Source of the DNA: Ottelia alismoides
Lineage: Eukaryota; Streptophyta; Magnoliopsida; Alismatales; Hydrocharitaceae
Assembly (NCBI GenBank): GCA_037367405.1
Contig: JAZKJV010010129.1
Location: 124,001 to 188,000 of the forward strand
Direction of reading: 5' to 3'
DNA: 64,000 nt
Part shown: positions 1-11,521 of the stretch, piece after piece
Numbering within the stretch: position 1 is the first letter of the stretch
How the letters are laid out: each line of letters begins with the position of its first letter
Made by a program: the position numbers and the translations under genes
Notes under the pieces: generated by a model
Told to the model about the DNA's origin: nothing
The model's database searches: none
The model's input: the letters and a program-made list of their open reading frames with translations, nothing else

Positions 1-364
1 ATTCCATGTGTCGATTAAGTCTGACAATGATCGGGCTTCATGTGATGAAGCTTCTAAGGATCATGACATGGAAAGATGAATATTAGCAATAAAGTCTAAA
101 GTAGACTTCATATACAAGTGTTGTATATGGACCCTCGAGGATCCACCTATATGGGTAAGACCCATAAAGGTGTAAATGGATCTTCAAGAGAAGAGGGAAC
201 CTGATGAGAAGGTAGAGACCTTCAAAGCAAGATTCATAGCCATGAGCTACACACCGTAAGAGAAGACATTGCTTGCAATGAGACTTGCTCTTCGGAAACC
301 ATGCTTAAAATCATCAGAATATTGCTAACCTTAGCTACACAACTTGACTATTGCATCTTCGGGA

Positions 365-1400
365 TGTAATTCAAGATTGCATTCCTCTAAGAATACCTCT
401 CTGGGGATATTCACATGAAGTAGCCCAGGGCTTCATGATCAGGGAAAGTAAGGTGTGAAAGCTAAAGAAATTCATATGTGGACTCAAATAAGCTTCTTGT
501 AGTTGGAACATAAGATTTGATGAAATTATAAATGTTATGATTTCAGATAGAATCTTGATGTACCATGTGAAGCTTAGTGGGAGTGCCATTGTGTTCATCG
601 TGCTAAATGTAGATAATATCCTAATCATTTGGAATGATATAAGGATGAGAATAAGTGTTTTATATTCTGGCTATTCCATACCTTGAGATATGATCTCAAG
701 AATACCTCTTAGATCTTAGTTCTGAAGTTGTTCAGAAGCAAAGAAAAGAGGGTATTGGGACTGTCACACTTGTAGTACACCTTGGACGTATTCCATTCCT
801 GGAAATTCCAAGAAAGGCTTCCTTCCTTGAGATTTGGTATTGACCTATCTAAAGGGATAGCACCTCAAAGAATTGAGGAAGTGAATGCTAGAACTTATTG
901 CACTTGTGCATCAGTTACGAGAAGCTAAGTGTATGCTTGATGTGTACAAAAGCCAGATATCTGCCATGCAGTGGGAGTAGTAAACTGTTACTAATCCTTC
1001 TATAGAGATAGAACACTTGATTGCAGTAATAACAATATCTTCAAGAAATTAAGATTTTTAGATGGAAATCTAAAAGGTCTTAACTGCGAATACCTTGAGA
1101 GATAGTGATCTCCCGGAATAAGGGTATTCTGATAAGGATTATGGAAATACTGGTTATAATAATTGAGCAATATTGTCAAAGACACTATAACTGCTTTGAC
1201 TAGATTGAGTATTGGTTGCATTAGATGCAACATTCGCATTGGATGCGAGCACTGTTACCTAGGGATATGCAAGTGCCGTAAAAGGACTTGGCATAGTCTT
1301 TTGGGAACAGAGTGACTGATCAGCTTACCTAGCTATTTCTAAATAGCCTATGATTGTCACATGAGTGTGGGTTCACATGATTAGCCCATTAATGGCTCTT
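365..1400 (+). pseudogene. Copia reverse transcriptase / RNase H remnant
   Basis: Broken frames keep Copia pol landmarks. About 490-530 reads like the GLKQASRSWNIRFDE block (RFDEII is clear). About 575-630 reads SGSAIVFIVLNVDNILII, the catalytic YVDD block with the tyrosine replaced by N and the second aspartate by N. About 810-838 reads KKGFLPLRFG, a block that follows RT in these elements. Stops and frameshifts are frequent and the catalytic YVDD is destroyed, so no active enzyme is encoded. It belongs to the element that ends with the LTR at 1417-3822. Confidence 0.7.
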
Positions 1401-1416
1401 TGGGCTAGTGGGAGAT

Positions 1417-3822
1417 TGTTGGACATATGAGCCCACGGCGAGCCATTATGCAATAAATGTTATTGCGCATATCATTCCCTGATCTGAAATGAAGAATGAA
1501 TAATTTGCATAATAGGTCCCTCTGTACAATTAGGGTTATGTACCATGGCTATCTTAATGATCATACAGCTGTTGATTCAATTATTGAATCATAGAGGCTG
1601 GTACTTGGATGAATATCTAAAGAGTTAGATTGAGGACTCATCAAGCACCGTCAAATGATTATTAAGATGTGATCTCCAGCCTGAGTAGGAGATTGCAATC
1701 CTTTTCTCGCATAGGCTGATATCTGAACGACCTCTTGATGCAGGTCCTCTGCATAGGAATAGAGATTCGGAGGTGTCAGATTAGTTAGGTCAAAGAGTTG
1801 ACTTGACGAGATCGAGATAACCTAAGTCCTATGTTGAATGCTGTCACAACATAGGCACGCATCCTCTGACCGGAGACAGATGTGTTACTATATGTCTAAG
1901 TGTGTACATTTGGCAGACCAATAGGTTGATGACCTAACCAAGGTCTATACACCGGCGAGCTGGTGTGCATATAATGGCATATGAGTAATACGATCTCTCA
2001 AAGGGATCATACAGGTTCAATACTGAACCGGAAGACATGAGCTCACTCATGAGATATTGGGAGGAATCAAATTCCGTGCACGGTCGTCTCGCTTTGGAAG
2101 CTTGACTGAATTTGTAGGTTTGATATATACTTTTGGAAAGTATATGATCAAGACCTAGGTATGATATATGCTTTTGGAAAGTATATGATCGATACCAAAT
2201 CCCAATGATCAAATGAGAAACTTGGTGATCAAACCCTGAAGAAGACAGTGTAAAATAGATCTTGATCTTCGGGTTGACCATGGGTCTTCCAGTATGCAGG
2301 ATGTACAGGTATTGGGAATACCTGAAGGGTGATGTGATCATAAACGATTGTATATCCATGACGCTTCCATTCCGAGGGAGTGATGAAACAGGTCTGGATT
2401 TTAGTGACTCCTTTCAGTAGAGAAGCAATCCGATCTTAGTCCAAGTATTGGACATTGATCTGAATGGGATTCAGATTCAATGAGAAGATTGGATTTGCGG
2501 CCTTGATTTAATCAAGCATCTGTGAGAGGTCCGTAAGATCTGGATTTGAGATGAGATCTCAACATCCAAGTCACTATACGTGGAATAATACAATCGCCCT
2601 GTCCTTATCTCCAAGTATCTGCGGAGAAAGCACATTATTCATGAAAGGGTTCAAGAATAATTCTTTTGATGAAATATCCAAGCAAGGACTTGATGATTAA
2701 ATGAGATTTAATTATCAAGCTTAAATATGAATATGATTCATATTGTGAAAATGATTATCTAAGATAATTAAATGAGATTTAATTATCAAAGATTAAGAGA
2801 ATGTGGATAACACTATCCATGATATATGTGTGTTATAAATGTGATTTATAATATACATATATAAGAGAGAGAATCTATGTAAATAGCATTTGTTAATTAA
2901 TAGTGTGGATTGGATTCACATTAATTAATTAATTGGAAATGTAATTTACTAACTAGTTTGGGTTGTGAATATGATTCACATAATATTCAATGGCATGATT
3001 GAAATATTCACAAATTAATTTGGAATTAATTTGGTGAATAATTTTGCAATAATAGTTATTGCAATTTATTAAGAAATAATAAGATAAAATAAAAGGAGAC
3101 AAAATAACCTCCTATGATTTAGGGAGGTTAGTTGACTCCCTTTTTGTTGTCACATCATCTCTTAATTAGTTAAATTAAATTATGTTGATAATGTTGCAAC
3201 ATATTTTAATTTAAAATAATGTTGTTGGTTTTAACCAACAACAATCATAGCCATTGATTTAGCATGGACCAAGCATAGCCCTTGGATCCATGTGTCCCAT
3301 GGATTGAGATTCTTGGATCCTAAACTAGTATAAAAGGAGGGCTAGGGTAGCCTTTCCAAGGGAACATAATCAAGAGTTGTAAATGGTTGCAACTTTCTCT
3401 CTCTCTCTCTCATATTCTCCCCCTCTCTCTTTCTCTCCTCCAAAAGATGGCCGTCCATCTTGTGTTGAGAAAGGAGAGACTCTCGATTTCTTCTTCGACG
3501 CTTGGATCTTCGTCAAGGATTGCGGGAAGGACGCGACTCATCATCGTGCCCGCAAGTGCGTTCTTCGTGGGTCGGACTTGAGACAGGAGGATCTCTACTT
3601 TGGGATCTCACGATCGCAACCACGCTTCAAGAGGTATTCCTTATACTTGTGGTTTGATGAAACGATCCGAGAAGTGTTCTCGTGATCATGTGGTTTCATC
3701 TTTAAAGTTAAAAATTTTAATTTTCCGCTGCATCTAGCATCTAGTACGACTAGTTGCTCCGATTGCATACGATGCGATCGTCACGCTTCCGTGATGCGAT
3801 TGAGGATTCTCAATATCCTTCA
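1417..3822 (+). repeat. 3' LTR of the large-LTR Copia family (2.4 kb)
   Basis: The LTR runs from TGTTGGACAT to ATATCCTTCA and so has the usual TG...CA ends. The boundaries were set by comparison with the antisense solo copy at 5639-8255, which is bounded by a target duplication. A TATA box (TATAAAAGG, about 3329-3337) lies near the 3' end and is followed by a CT-rich leader (about 3392-3440). This is the expected LTR promoter layout. Small ORFs inside (for example 3383-3685) have no recognisable product. Confidence 0.75.
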
Positions 3823-4854
3823 GGTGGGTAGCGGAAAGGTGGGAGGGAGGATAAGCTCCTTGGTTATCCGATTGGTAGAGATCAGGCAGTCGAGGCATGG
3901 CCATGTAATGCCCAAAGAAAATTTAATTTTAAAAAAATGAAAATGAAAATAAAAAGGAAAGGGATGTGACACGTGGTGGCTCTAGGAGCTGCCATGTGTT
4001 ACTCCTAGAAAACTAGAAAATAAAATAAAAGGAAATAAAAAATAAATAGCAAATGACCGCAGATCAAAAAATTTCAAGAAAGTTGTTCGTCTCGATGAGA
4101 TATGCTACTTTCATGAATATACCAAAACCAAAATATATCATTTGCACAAAGTGGGATTTTGGTGGTACCTATGTACATAGAATACTTTATTTTGGGGTTT
4201 TTGTTATTTTTTTATCATTTTTGAATGAGATAAAAATGGGACAAATATGATAAAATAAAAGAGGATTTACATGTTAATCTATTTTTTGGATTTTTAGTAA
4301 TTACAAAAATGAGGAACTAAAATAAAGAGGACTTGTTGTAAAGACTCTCAATGAAGATTCAGACTCGGTTAGTTTCTTTGATTTTAGTCTTATTTTAGAT
4401 TTATATTTTTACGCATTTTAATAAAACTTTTGTCAATGAAAATAAATGAAAAAGAAATAAAAGAAAAGGAGTTAATTATGCATATAAAATAATAGGTCAA
4501 ATGGTAAAATACGCAATGTACAAAAGAGTCTGGAAACTCAACTTTCACGTACAAGCTCTGACTCACTTGAACTTGATCTTGTTTGGAAGGTAATTGAATG
4601 TGCATTAGTTCAAAAGTGAGTAGGATCAAATCGGAAATTGTATGAAGGAGATTTTCTTTATTCTTGTAAGTAATATGTACACAATGGAGTTGGTTTCAGG
4701 TGATTTGGAATTAGAATGAATTAATTAAAAATCAGAGAATTTAGCTCTTTTACAAGTCAATTTTACACTGAAATTTTAGCTCCTCGTTTAATGCCATGAT
4801 GAATGATAAAATGTGATTTTTTTACACTGGAATTTTGGCTCCTCGTTTAATTAG
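3823..4854 (-). repeat. Probable Gypsy-LTR-like repeat remnant, antisense
   Basis: There is no gene here. Around 4075-4120 the antisense strand reads ATGAAAGTAGCATATCTCAT and then GACGAACAACTTTC. A related wording (ATGAAAGTTGTAGATCTCAT) occurs on the + strand at about 56523. Such wording is common in plant Gypsy LTRs. A GACACGTGG motif near 3968 parallels the CCACGTGGCAC near 56646. A roughly 90-bp local duplication (TTTACACTG...CTCCTCGTTTAAT) is seen at about 4762-4852. The assignment rests on two similar fragments and family memory only. Confidence 0.35.
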
Positions 4855-5054
4855 TACATGAATGTTAATTAAAAACCAGAGGAGGGTTGCGTTAGGTAGC
4901 CGACAGCTAGCGTAAAATAGTCAGAGACAACTTCCTAAATAGTACTTTTTTCTAAAAAAATATTATTTAAGAAGTTGCCTCATGACAGTCGGATCTTTTC
5001 AACATGGATTTAAGCAAACATACAGATTTCGTTGGGGCGTTCCCTACTTACGAC

Positions 5055-5262
5055 TTGTTGCATTGCCCGAATGCAATGAAAAATTGGCAAGGGCCTCTAC
5101 ATCATAGCCTGGATGTAGTTCAAAATTTGCAAGGGTTCTCGCATGAGGAACGTATGCGGGTAATTAAGATAGTTCCACTGCATCACCGCTCGGATGCAGT
5201 CCAAAATTTACAAGAGTTCTCGCATAAGACGCATGCGAGTAAAGAAGTTAGTCCAAAAGAGA
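5055..5262 (+). repeat. Tandem stem-loop units in the RTE 5' leader
   Basis: About two and a half diverged units each contain short inverted repeats. Examples are TTGCATT/AATGCAA (5058), TACAT/ATGTA (5098), CTGCATC/GGATGCAG (5178) and TCTCGCAT/GCATGCGAG (5218). They are separated by a repeated CAAAATTTGCAAG-type linker. The endonuclease ATG at 5275 follows directly. The antisense RTE at about 19270-19430 has the same arrangement. A structured, repeated leader is visible; its function is unknown. Confidence 0.55.
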
Positions 5263-5274
5263 TTGCAACGGAAG

Positions 5275-5638
5275 ATGCAGATTGGTAGTTGGAATATTGG
5301 CACTTTAACTGGAAAGTTGATGGAGATAGTGGATATGATGGAAAGAAGGAAGATTCATATACTATGTCTTCAAGAGACTAAATGGGTTGGGAGAAAGCAA
5401 GGGAGATTGAGAAGACATGCTTTAAACTTTTGTATTCAGGTAAAGATAAGGGTATAAATGGTGTTGGAGTGGTTGTTCATAAGGATTTGAAGGATAGTGT
5501 GGTTGAGGTGAAAAGATTCGGGGATCGAATTATTTTGCTAAACCTGGTGCTTGAAGAAGAAATTCTGAATATCATCTCAGTTTATGCACCGCAAATTGGT
5601 ATAGATGAAAGGACTAAACAAGCTTTTTGGGATGATTT
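5275..5638 (+). pseudogene. RTE endonuclease, N-terminal half
   Basis: Starting at ATG 5275 the frame reads MQIGSWNIGTLTGKLMEIVD and then LCLQETKW, the APE endonuclease motifs around the catalytic N and E residues. The frame changes between about 5390 and 5440, then continues with GVGVVVHKDL and IISVYAPQIG. Coding sequence stops at 5638, where an antisense solo LTR is inserted, and resumes at 8261 with LDKCVQGIP. The upstream frame from 5004 covers the leader repeats and is probably not protein. Confidence 0.75.
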
Positions 5639-8255
5639 TGAAGGATATGGTTAAATCCTCAAGCGCATCACGGAAGCGTGAGCGTCGTATCGAATACGAC
5701 GAAGAACGACTAGTCGTACTAGTTGTTCTATGCATGGGAAATTAAAATTTTTTCATGTGACGAAACCACATGATCCAAGAACACTTCTCAGATTGTTTCG
5801 TCTAAACCACAAACAAGTATTAGGGTTACCTCTTGAAGCGTGGTTGCGATCGAGTCTCTAAACGAGGAGACCTCCTGTCTCAAGTCTGATCCGACGGAGG
5901 AGACGCTTGCAAGCGCAGGGATGAACCGTGTGCTTCTCGCAATCCATGTTGATGATCCAAGCGGTAGAATCTCCAGATCTTGACACACGAGATCCGACGT
6001 CTTCTTCACGAGTGAGGTGCACCGAAGGAGACGGAGATCCATAAGCAAACAATCGGGCAGCATAACGACGACGCTGCGGCAATGGAGAACCTCTCTAGGG
6101 CATCCATGGTGGATGGCCATGAGAGGGAGAGAGAGGGCTGACGTGTAGAGAGAGAGAGAGAGGTGTTCTCTTATGTGTAAAGAAGAGCAAAGGGGTGCCT
6201 CTCCTTTTATAATATTTTGGGATCCATGGATCTCAATCCATGGACAACACAAATCCAATGGCTCTCATTGATTGTGTTTCTTTTAATGGCTAAGATTTGT
6301 GTTGGTAAAAACCAACAACAATTAATTTAATAAAAATCAAATATATAACAAATATAATTTGATTTATATCAAATCAATCTCCATTGAAGAAATAGGAAAT
6401 GAGGCAAACCTCCTTCCATGAATGGAGTGGACGGCCACCACATTCCATGTAGGAAATGTGGCCGTCCACCCTCCATACAAGGAAGGTGGCTCCTTTTATT
6501 CCATGAGATATACTATCCCATTAATTTCTCCAATATTTGCAACAACTTTTGTTGCAACAACTTTTATTTTGTGAACATTTCAATCATGCCATTGGAAATT
6601 TGTGAATCACATTCACAACCCAAAATAAAATGTAAATTACATTTTCAAATTAATGTCCAATGTGAATCCAATTCACATCAACATTTAATTATCAAATGTA
6701 AATTACAAATAACTCTCTCTTATATATTATAAATCACATTTATAATATATATGACTAATATGAATATTGCTATCCACATTTTTCATATCCATGATAATCA
6801 AATCATATTTAATCATCTTGGATCTCTTATTCTCATGTGCTCAAATAATATGAATCACATTCACATTATTTTTTATCTTTGATAATAAAATCACATTTAA
6901 TTATCTAAGATAGCTCTCTTTATAATATGAATCGAATTCATATTAATCATGATAATTAAATCACATTTAATTATCCATTTTCTCAATGCTCGGATACATA
7001 TTATCAATAATGAAATTATCCTGAACCCCTTCAGGATAATGCGCTTTCTCCGCGGATACTTGGAGATAAGGATAAGGCGATTGTATTGTTCCACGTATAA
7101 TGACTTGGATATTGAGATCATATCTCAAATTCAGATCGCGGGCCTCCCATAGATGCTTGATTAAATCAAGACCACAAATCTAATCTTCTCATTGCATCTG
7201 AATCACATTCAGATTAATGTCTAACATTTGGACCAATATCAGATTACTTCTCTACTGAGAGGAGTCACTAAAATCCAGACTCGTTTCATCACTCCCTAGG
7301 AATGGAAGCGTCATGCTTATACAATCGTTTATGATCACATCACCCTCAGGTATTCCCAATACATGTACATCCTGCATACTGGAAGACTCAGAATAAACCC
7401 GAAGTATTGGATCAACTTTATATTGTCTACTTCATGGTTTTATCAGTAAGTTTCTCATTCGATCATTGGGAGTCGGTATCGATCATATACTTTCCAAAAG
7501 AATATATCATACCTAGGTCTTGATCATATACTTTCCAAAAGTATATATCAAACCTACAAATTCAGTCAAACTTCCAAAGCGAGACGACCGTGCGCACAGA
7601 ATTTGATTCTTCCCAATATCTTATGAGTGAGCTCATGTCTTCCGGTTCAGTAACTGAACCTGTATGATCCCTTTGAGAGATCTATTACTCATATGTCCTT
7701 ATATGCACACCTGCGCACCGGTGTATAGACCTTGGTTAGGTCATCAACCTATTGGTCTGCCAAATGTACATACTCAGACATATAGTAATACATCTGTCTC
7801 CGGTCAGAGGATGCGTTCCTATATCATGACAGCATACGATATAGGACTTTGATTATCTCGATCTCGTTAAGTCAACTCTTTGACCTAACTAATCTGATAC
7901 CTCCGAATCTCTATTCCTATGCAGAGGACCTGCATCAAGAGGTCGGTCAGGTATCAGCCTTTAGATATAAGGATTGCCATCTCCTACTCATGCTGGAAAT
8001 CATCTCTTAACAATCATTTGACGGTGCTTGATGAGTCCTCAATCTAACTCTTTAGATATTCATCCAAGCACCAACCTCTATGATTCAACAGTTGAATCAA
8101 CAGTTGTATGATCATCAAGATGGCCATGGTACATAAACCTAATTGTACTAAGGGACCTATAATGCAAATTATTTATTCTTCATTTCAGATCAGAGAATGA
8201 TATTTGCAATAACATTTATTGCATAATGGCTCGCCGTTGGCTCGCATGTCCAACA
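5639..8255 (-). mobile_element. Antisense solo LTR of the large-LTR Copia family
   Basis: This 2617-bp segment reads TGAAGGATAT...ATGTCCAACA, the reverse complement of the LTR at 1417-3822. It is flanked by a perfect 5-bp duplication GATTT (5634-5638 and 8256-8260) and has no internal domain, so it is a solo LTR left by recombination between two LTRs. It interrupts the RTE endonuclease exactly at the codons for WDD|LDK. It is therefore younger than the RTE. Several short ORFs inside are LTR sequence without a recognisable product. Confidence 0.9.
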
Positions 8256-8260
8256 GATTT

Positions 8261-9257
8261 GGATAAGTGTGTACAAGGAATCCCACAAACAGAGATAATT
8301 TGCATCGGTGGACATCTTAATGGACATGTGGGGAAAAGATGCTTCAGGGTATGTTAGTGTCCATGGAGGACATGGTTTTGGGGATAGAAATGAAGAGGGA
8401 AAAGTCATCTTGGATTTTGCAACGGTATATGATCTTTTCATAGCAAACACTCTCTTCAAGAAGAGGGAGGAACATTTAATTACGTATAAGAGTGGGCCAA
8501 CTAGAACACAGATAGATTACTTTACGTTGAGGAGAAGAGATAGATTGTGTTGTAAAGACTGCAAAGTAATCACAGGAGAGAGTTTGACAACCCAACATTG
8601 TTTGTTAGTCTTGGATGTACAAATGAAAGGGTTGGTAAAGAAAAGGAGGGTTTCTAAGATAATTAGAACTAGATGGTGGAATCTTCCACTGAAGCAAGCG
8701 AGCTTCAGGGATAAGAAGACTTATCTTGGGATTGTAGCGGTAGTGCAAACAAGATGTGGGAGGCGGTAGCATCTTGTATCCGAAAGGTAGCCAAAGAAAT
8801 GCTAAACGAGTCAAAGGGAGGAGCTCTATGTCAAAAGGAGGCTTGGTGGTGGAGTAAAGGGGTGCAAGAGAAGCTAACAATAAAAAGAGTTTGCTTTAAA
8901 GCTATGTCTAAGGATAGAACAGAGGAAACTGTCACAAACTACAAAATAGCGAAGAAGGAAGCAAAGAAGGCCGTAAGCGAAGCTAATCCAAAAGCTTATG
9001 ATGTTTTGTATAAAAATCTCGACTCTAAGGAGGGACAGAAGGATATATTCAGGTTGGTCAAAGCAAGAGAAAGAAAAACTAAAGACCTTTCTCAAGTGAG
9101 ATGCATTAAGGACGAGGAAGTTCATGTGCTTATTATTCAGAAGGATATAAAGACTAGATGGGAGCAGTACTTCCATAAACTTTTTATTCGGGATGGAATT
9201 AGAGATATCACTTTGGGTGATCTAGTTTGTAGTGAAAGTTACTCGAATCGTGCATGA
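8261..9257 (+). pseudogene. RTE endonuclease C-terminal half and linker
   Basis: After the solo LTR the endonuclease continues: EIICIGGHLNGHVGKDASG (the G-D-x-N-x-H-x-G block, with D replaced by H), HGFGDRNEEG, then TRTQIDYFTLRR, which is the catalytic S/T-x-x-x-I-D-Y/H region. A frameshift near 8760 moves the reading to a second frame that runs to 9257. This contains the lysine-rich linker (KIAKKEAKKAVSE, FRLVKARERKTKDL) that precedes RT in plant RTE proteins. A stop near 9257 and further lesions separate it from the RT ORF. Confidence 0.75.
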
Positions 9258-9448
9258 TATAGATGGATACAAAGAAAGGAAGTAGAGGTGGCTTTGAAGG
9301 TTATGAGACCTGGAAAAGGGGTAGGACTAGATGACATCCCTGTAGAAGTATGGAGAGTTTTAGGTGAGCGTGATTTGACTTGGCTTATGAATCTATTCAA
9401 TAATATTTGACGAAGTAAGAAAATGCATGAAGACTAGAGAGGAGTATC

Positions 9449-10690
9449 ATGGTGCCTCTTTATAAGAATAAAGGAGATATTCAAAATTGTTCAAATTGTA
9501 GAGGTATCAAGCTGATGTGTCACACTATGAAAATTTGGGACCGTGTGATCGAAAGAAGGTTGAGGCAAATTTCCAATGTAAAAGAAAACCAATTCAGATT
9601 CATGCCAGGTCGCTCAACGACTGAAGCCATCCATTTACTGCGGAGAACAATGGAGATTTATAGAGCTAAAAGGAAGAACCTCCACATGATCTTTATTGAT
9701 TTGGAGAAGGCTTATGATTCTGTCCCACGAGAGATATTATGGAGAGTGTTGGAGAAGAGACAAATACCCGTCCTATACATTAACCTCATAAAGGACATGT
9801 ATGATAGGGCTTTATCTTGTGTAAGGACCACGTATGGGAAGACTGGATATTTTGACATCAACATTGGTTTACATCAAGGTTCTGCTTTGAGTCCATTTCT
9901 TTTTACTTTGATTATGGACGAGTTGACCAGTCACATACAGGATGAGTTACCTTGGTGTATGTTATTTACTGATGATATTGTGTTAATTGACGAGACTAGA
10001 GATCAAGTAAATGAGAAGCTTGAGGTCTGGAGACATGAGTTGGAGACTAAAGGATTTCGTATAAGTAGGGCTAAGACGGAATATATGGAGTGCACCTTTG
10101 ATGGAAGCAATGGTGAAGGAATTGAGGTGAAGATTGGTGACGATAACATTCAGAAGAGAGATTCCTATAAATATCTGGGATCTATTCTGCAACATGATGG
10201 GGAAATTGACGGAGATGTTACTAATAGAATAAACGCAGGCTGCCTAAAGTGGAGAGGAGTCTCTGCTATTCTCTGTGATAAGAAAATTCCTTTAAAGATT
10301 AAAAGAAAGTTTTACAAAGCAGCCATGAGACCTGCTATGCTTTATGGATCTGAATGTTGGCTTGTGAACCATAGACATGTGCATAGAATGAATGTAGCAG
10401 AAATGAAAATGATAAGGTGGATGTGTGGACACACACACGTAAAGATCGGATTCGGAATGATGCAATTAGAAAGAAAGTTGGTGTAGCTCCGATCGAGGAT
10501 AAGATGCGAGAAAATCGCTTAAGATGGTTTGGACATTTGCAAAGAAGATCAGCTGATGCACCAGTTAGGAGATGCGAGTGTTGGGATGTTGAGCGGCTAA
10601 GAGAGGGCGAGGACGGCCCAAGAAGTGTTGGAAAGAGACAATACGAAGGGATCTTAGTTTTGTGGATATAAGCCCGGGATTGGCCCAAGA
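9449..10690 (+). pseudogene. RTE reverse transcriptase
   Basis: A 345-residue open frame (9449-10486) carries RT blocks in order: VPLYKNKGD, NCRGIKL, FMPGRSTTEAIHLLRR, FIDLEKAYDSVPR, GLHQGSALSPFLF and MLFTDDIVLIDE. The last is the catalytic F/YADD box with threonine in place of alanine. The C-terminal block (YKYLGSILQHDGEIDGDV, WMCGH) is present. A frameshift near 10440 moves the end of the protein into the 10417-10671 frame (KVGVAPIEDKMRENRLRWFGH). About 190 bp between 9257 and 9449 lack a usable frame, so a complete ORF is not preserved. Confidence 0.8.
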
Positions 10691-10791
10691 TAGATCTGAA
10701 TGGAGGCGAAGAATCCATGTAGCCGACCCTACTTAATTGTGGGAAAAGGCTTCGTTGTTGTTGTTGTTGTTGTATACATGAATGTTAATTA

Positions 10792-11521
10792 TGCAAGATA
10801 AAATGATTAAATGCAGCTGAATTTTGAAGAATTGAACTTAATTAATCTCTTTTAGAGTGATGAATCACACAACTGCTATACAAATTATTCAAATAGAGCA
10901 CATATTTTAAAAAGAGGGCATATATTTTACAAAGGGAATGTGAGTATTACAAATTGGTTTTTCGTTGTAAAACTAAACAAAATATTATAAAGTGCTTCTT
11001 CGTATTTATAAAACACTAACAACGTCTTATAAAAATAGGTGATCAATTTTACAATGAGAGAAAGAATTTTACAAAGGGGGTGTGAATATTGCAATTATGA
11101 CATGTTACACGTAAATACTTACAAAAAGGAGCCTATTTTACAAATAACCAAACAAGTTTTACGAAAGAATATACCCATTTTATTAAAAATCATTAATTGA
11201 AAATGTAAAAAACATATCAACGAATTTACAATGATGAAAATTATTTATACAAAAAAATCATTGGAGTTTAAAGCGTATGGTAAAACCCAATTCATTGAGA
11301 ATGAAATCATTAATTAATAAATGTATTAATGAAAAATATCAATTGCAAACAAGTCTAAAATGGTATTTTCAAACTATTAAACGAAATTCAAATTTAATGA
11401 ATCAGGTTGATGGAAATATCCTTTTAGATAGCATCTTGGAAGCAACCGTAACCTCATTCTCTTTTGACAAAGTCTCTTTCTCTCTCTCTCTCTCTCTGTG
11501 TGTATGTGTATAGACAAACAC
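10792..11521. other. AT-rich spacer, no gene seen
   Basis: The sequence is AT-rich with recurring TTTTACAA motifs (several copies between 10925 and 11240) and a (CT)n tract at about 11478-11500. The short ORF at 11277-11513 has low-complexity ends and no recognisable product. It lies between the right target duplication of one RTE and the 3' end of the antisense RTE. Confidence 0.5.

Larger units (their letters stand above)
1..3822 (+). mobile_element. Large-LTR Copia retrotransposon, 3' part
   Basis: This is the 3' portion of an LTR retrotransposon whose 5' end lies left of the window. Decayed reverse transcriptase and RNase H sequence runs to about 1400. A purine-rich tract (AGTGGGAGAT, just before 1417) follows as the polypurine tract, and then the 3' LTR begins with TGTTGGACAT. 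RT followed by RNase H immediately before the LTR is the Copia order. Antisense copies of the same LTR lie at 5639-8255, 15286-17824, 53551-56046 and 60285-61508. No target duplication can be checked because the left end is missing. Confidence 0.8.
4872..10774 (+). mobile_element. Full-length RTE-clade LINE, interrupted by a solo LTR
   Basis: The element is flanked by a perfect 17-bp direct repeat, TACATGAATGTTAATTA, at 4855-4871 and 10775-10791. It encodes an APE-type endonuclease followed by a reverse transcriptase, and ends in a (TTG)n tail (about 10754-10773) typical of RTE elements. Removing the 2617-bp solo LTR and one 5-bp duplication leaves about 3281 bp, which matches a full-length plant RTE. 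Frameshifts in the endonuclease and a break before the RT make it inactive. Two antisense relatives lie at 11522-19560 and 63080-64000. Confidence 0.88.

Noticed and set aside
5788..6258. Antisense 156-codon ORF inside the solo LTR
   Set aside because: It lies wholly in LTR leader sequence. Other LTR copies of the family do not preserve the frame (compare 53786-54022 and 60456-60935).
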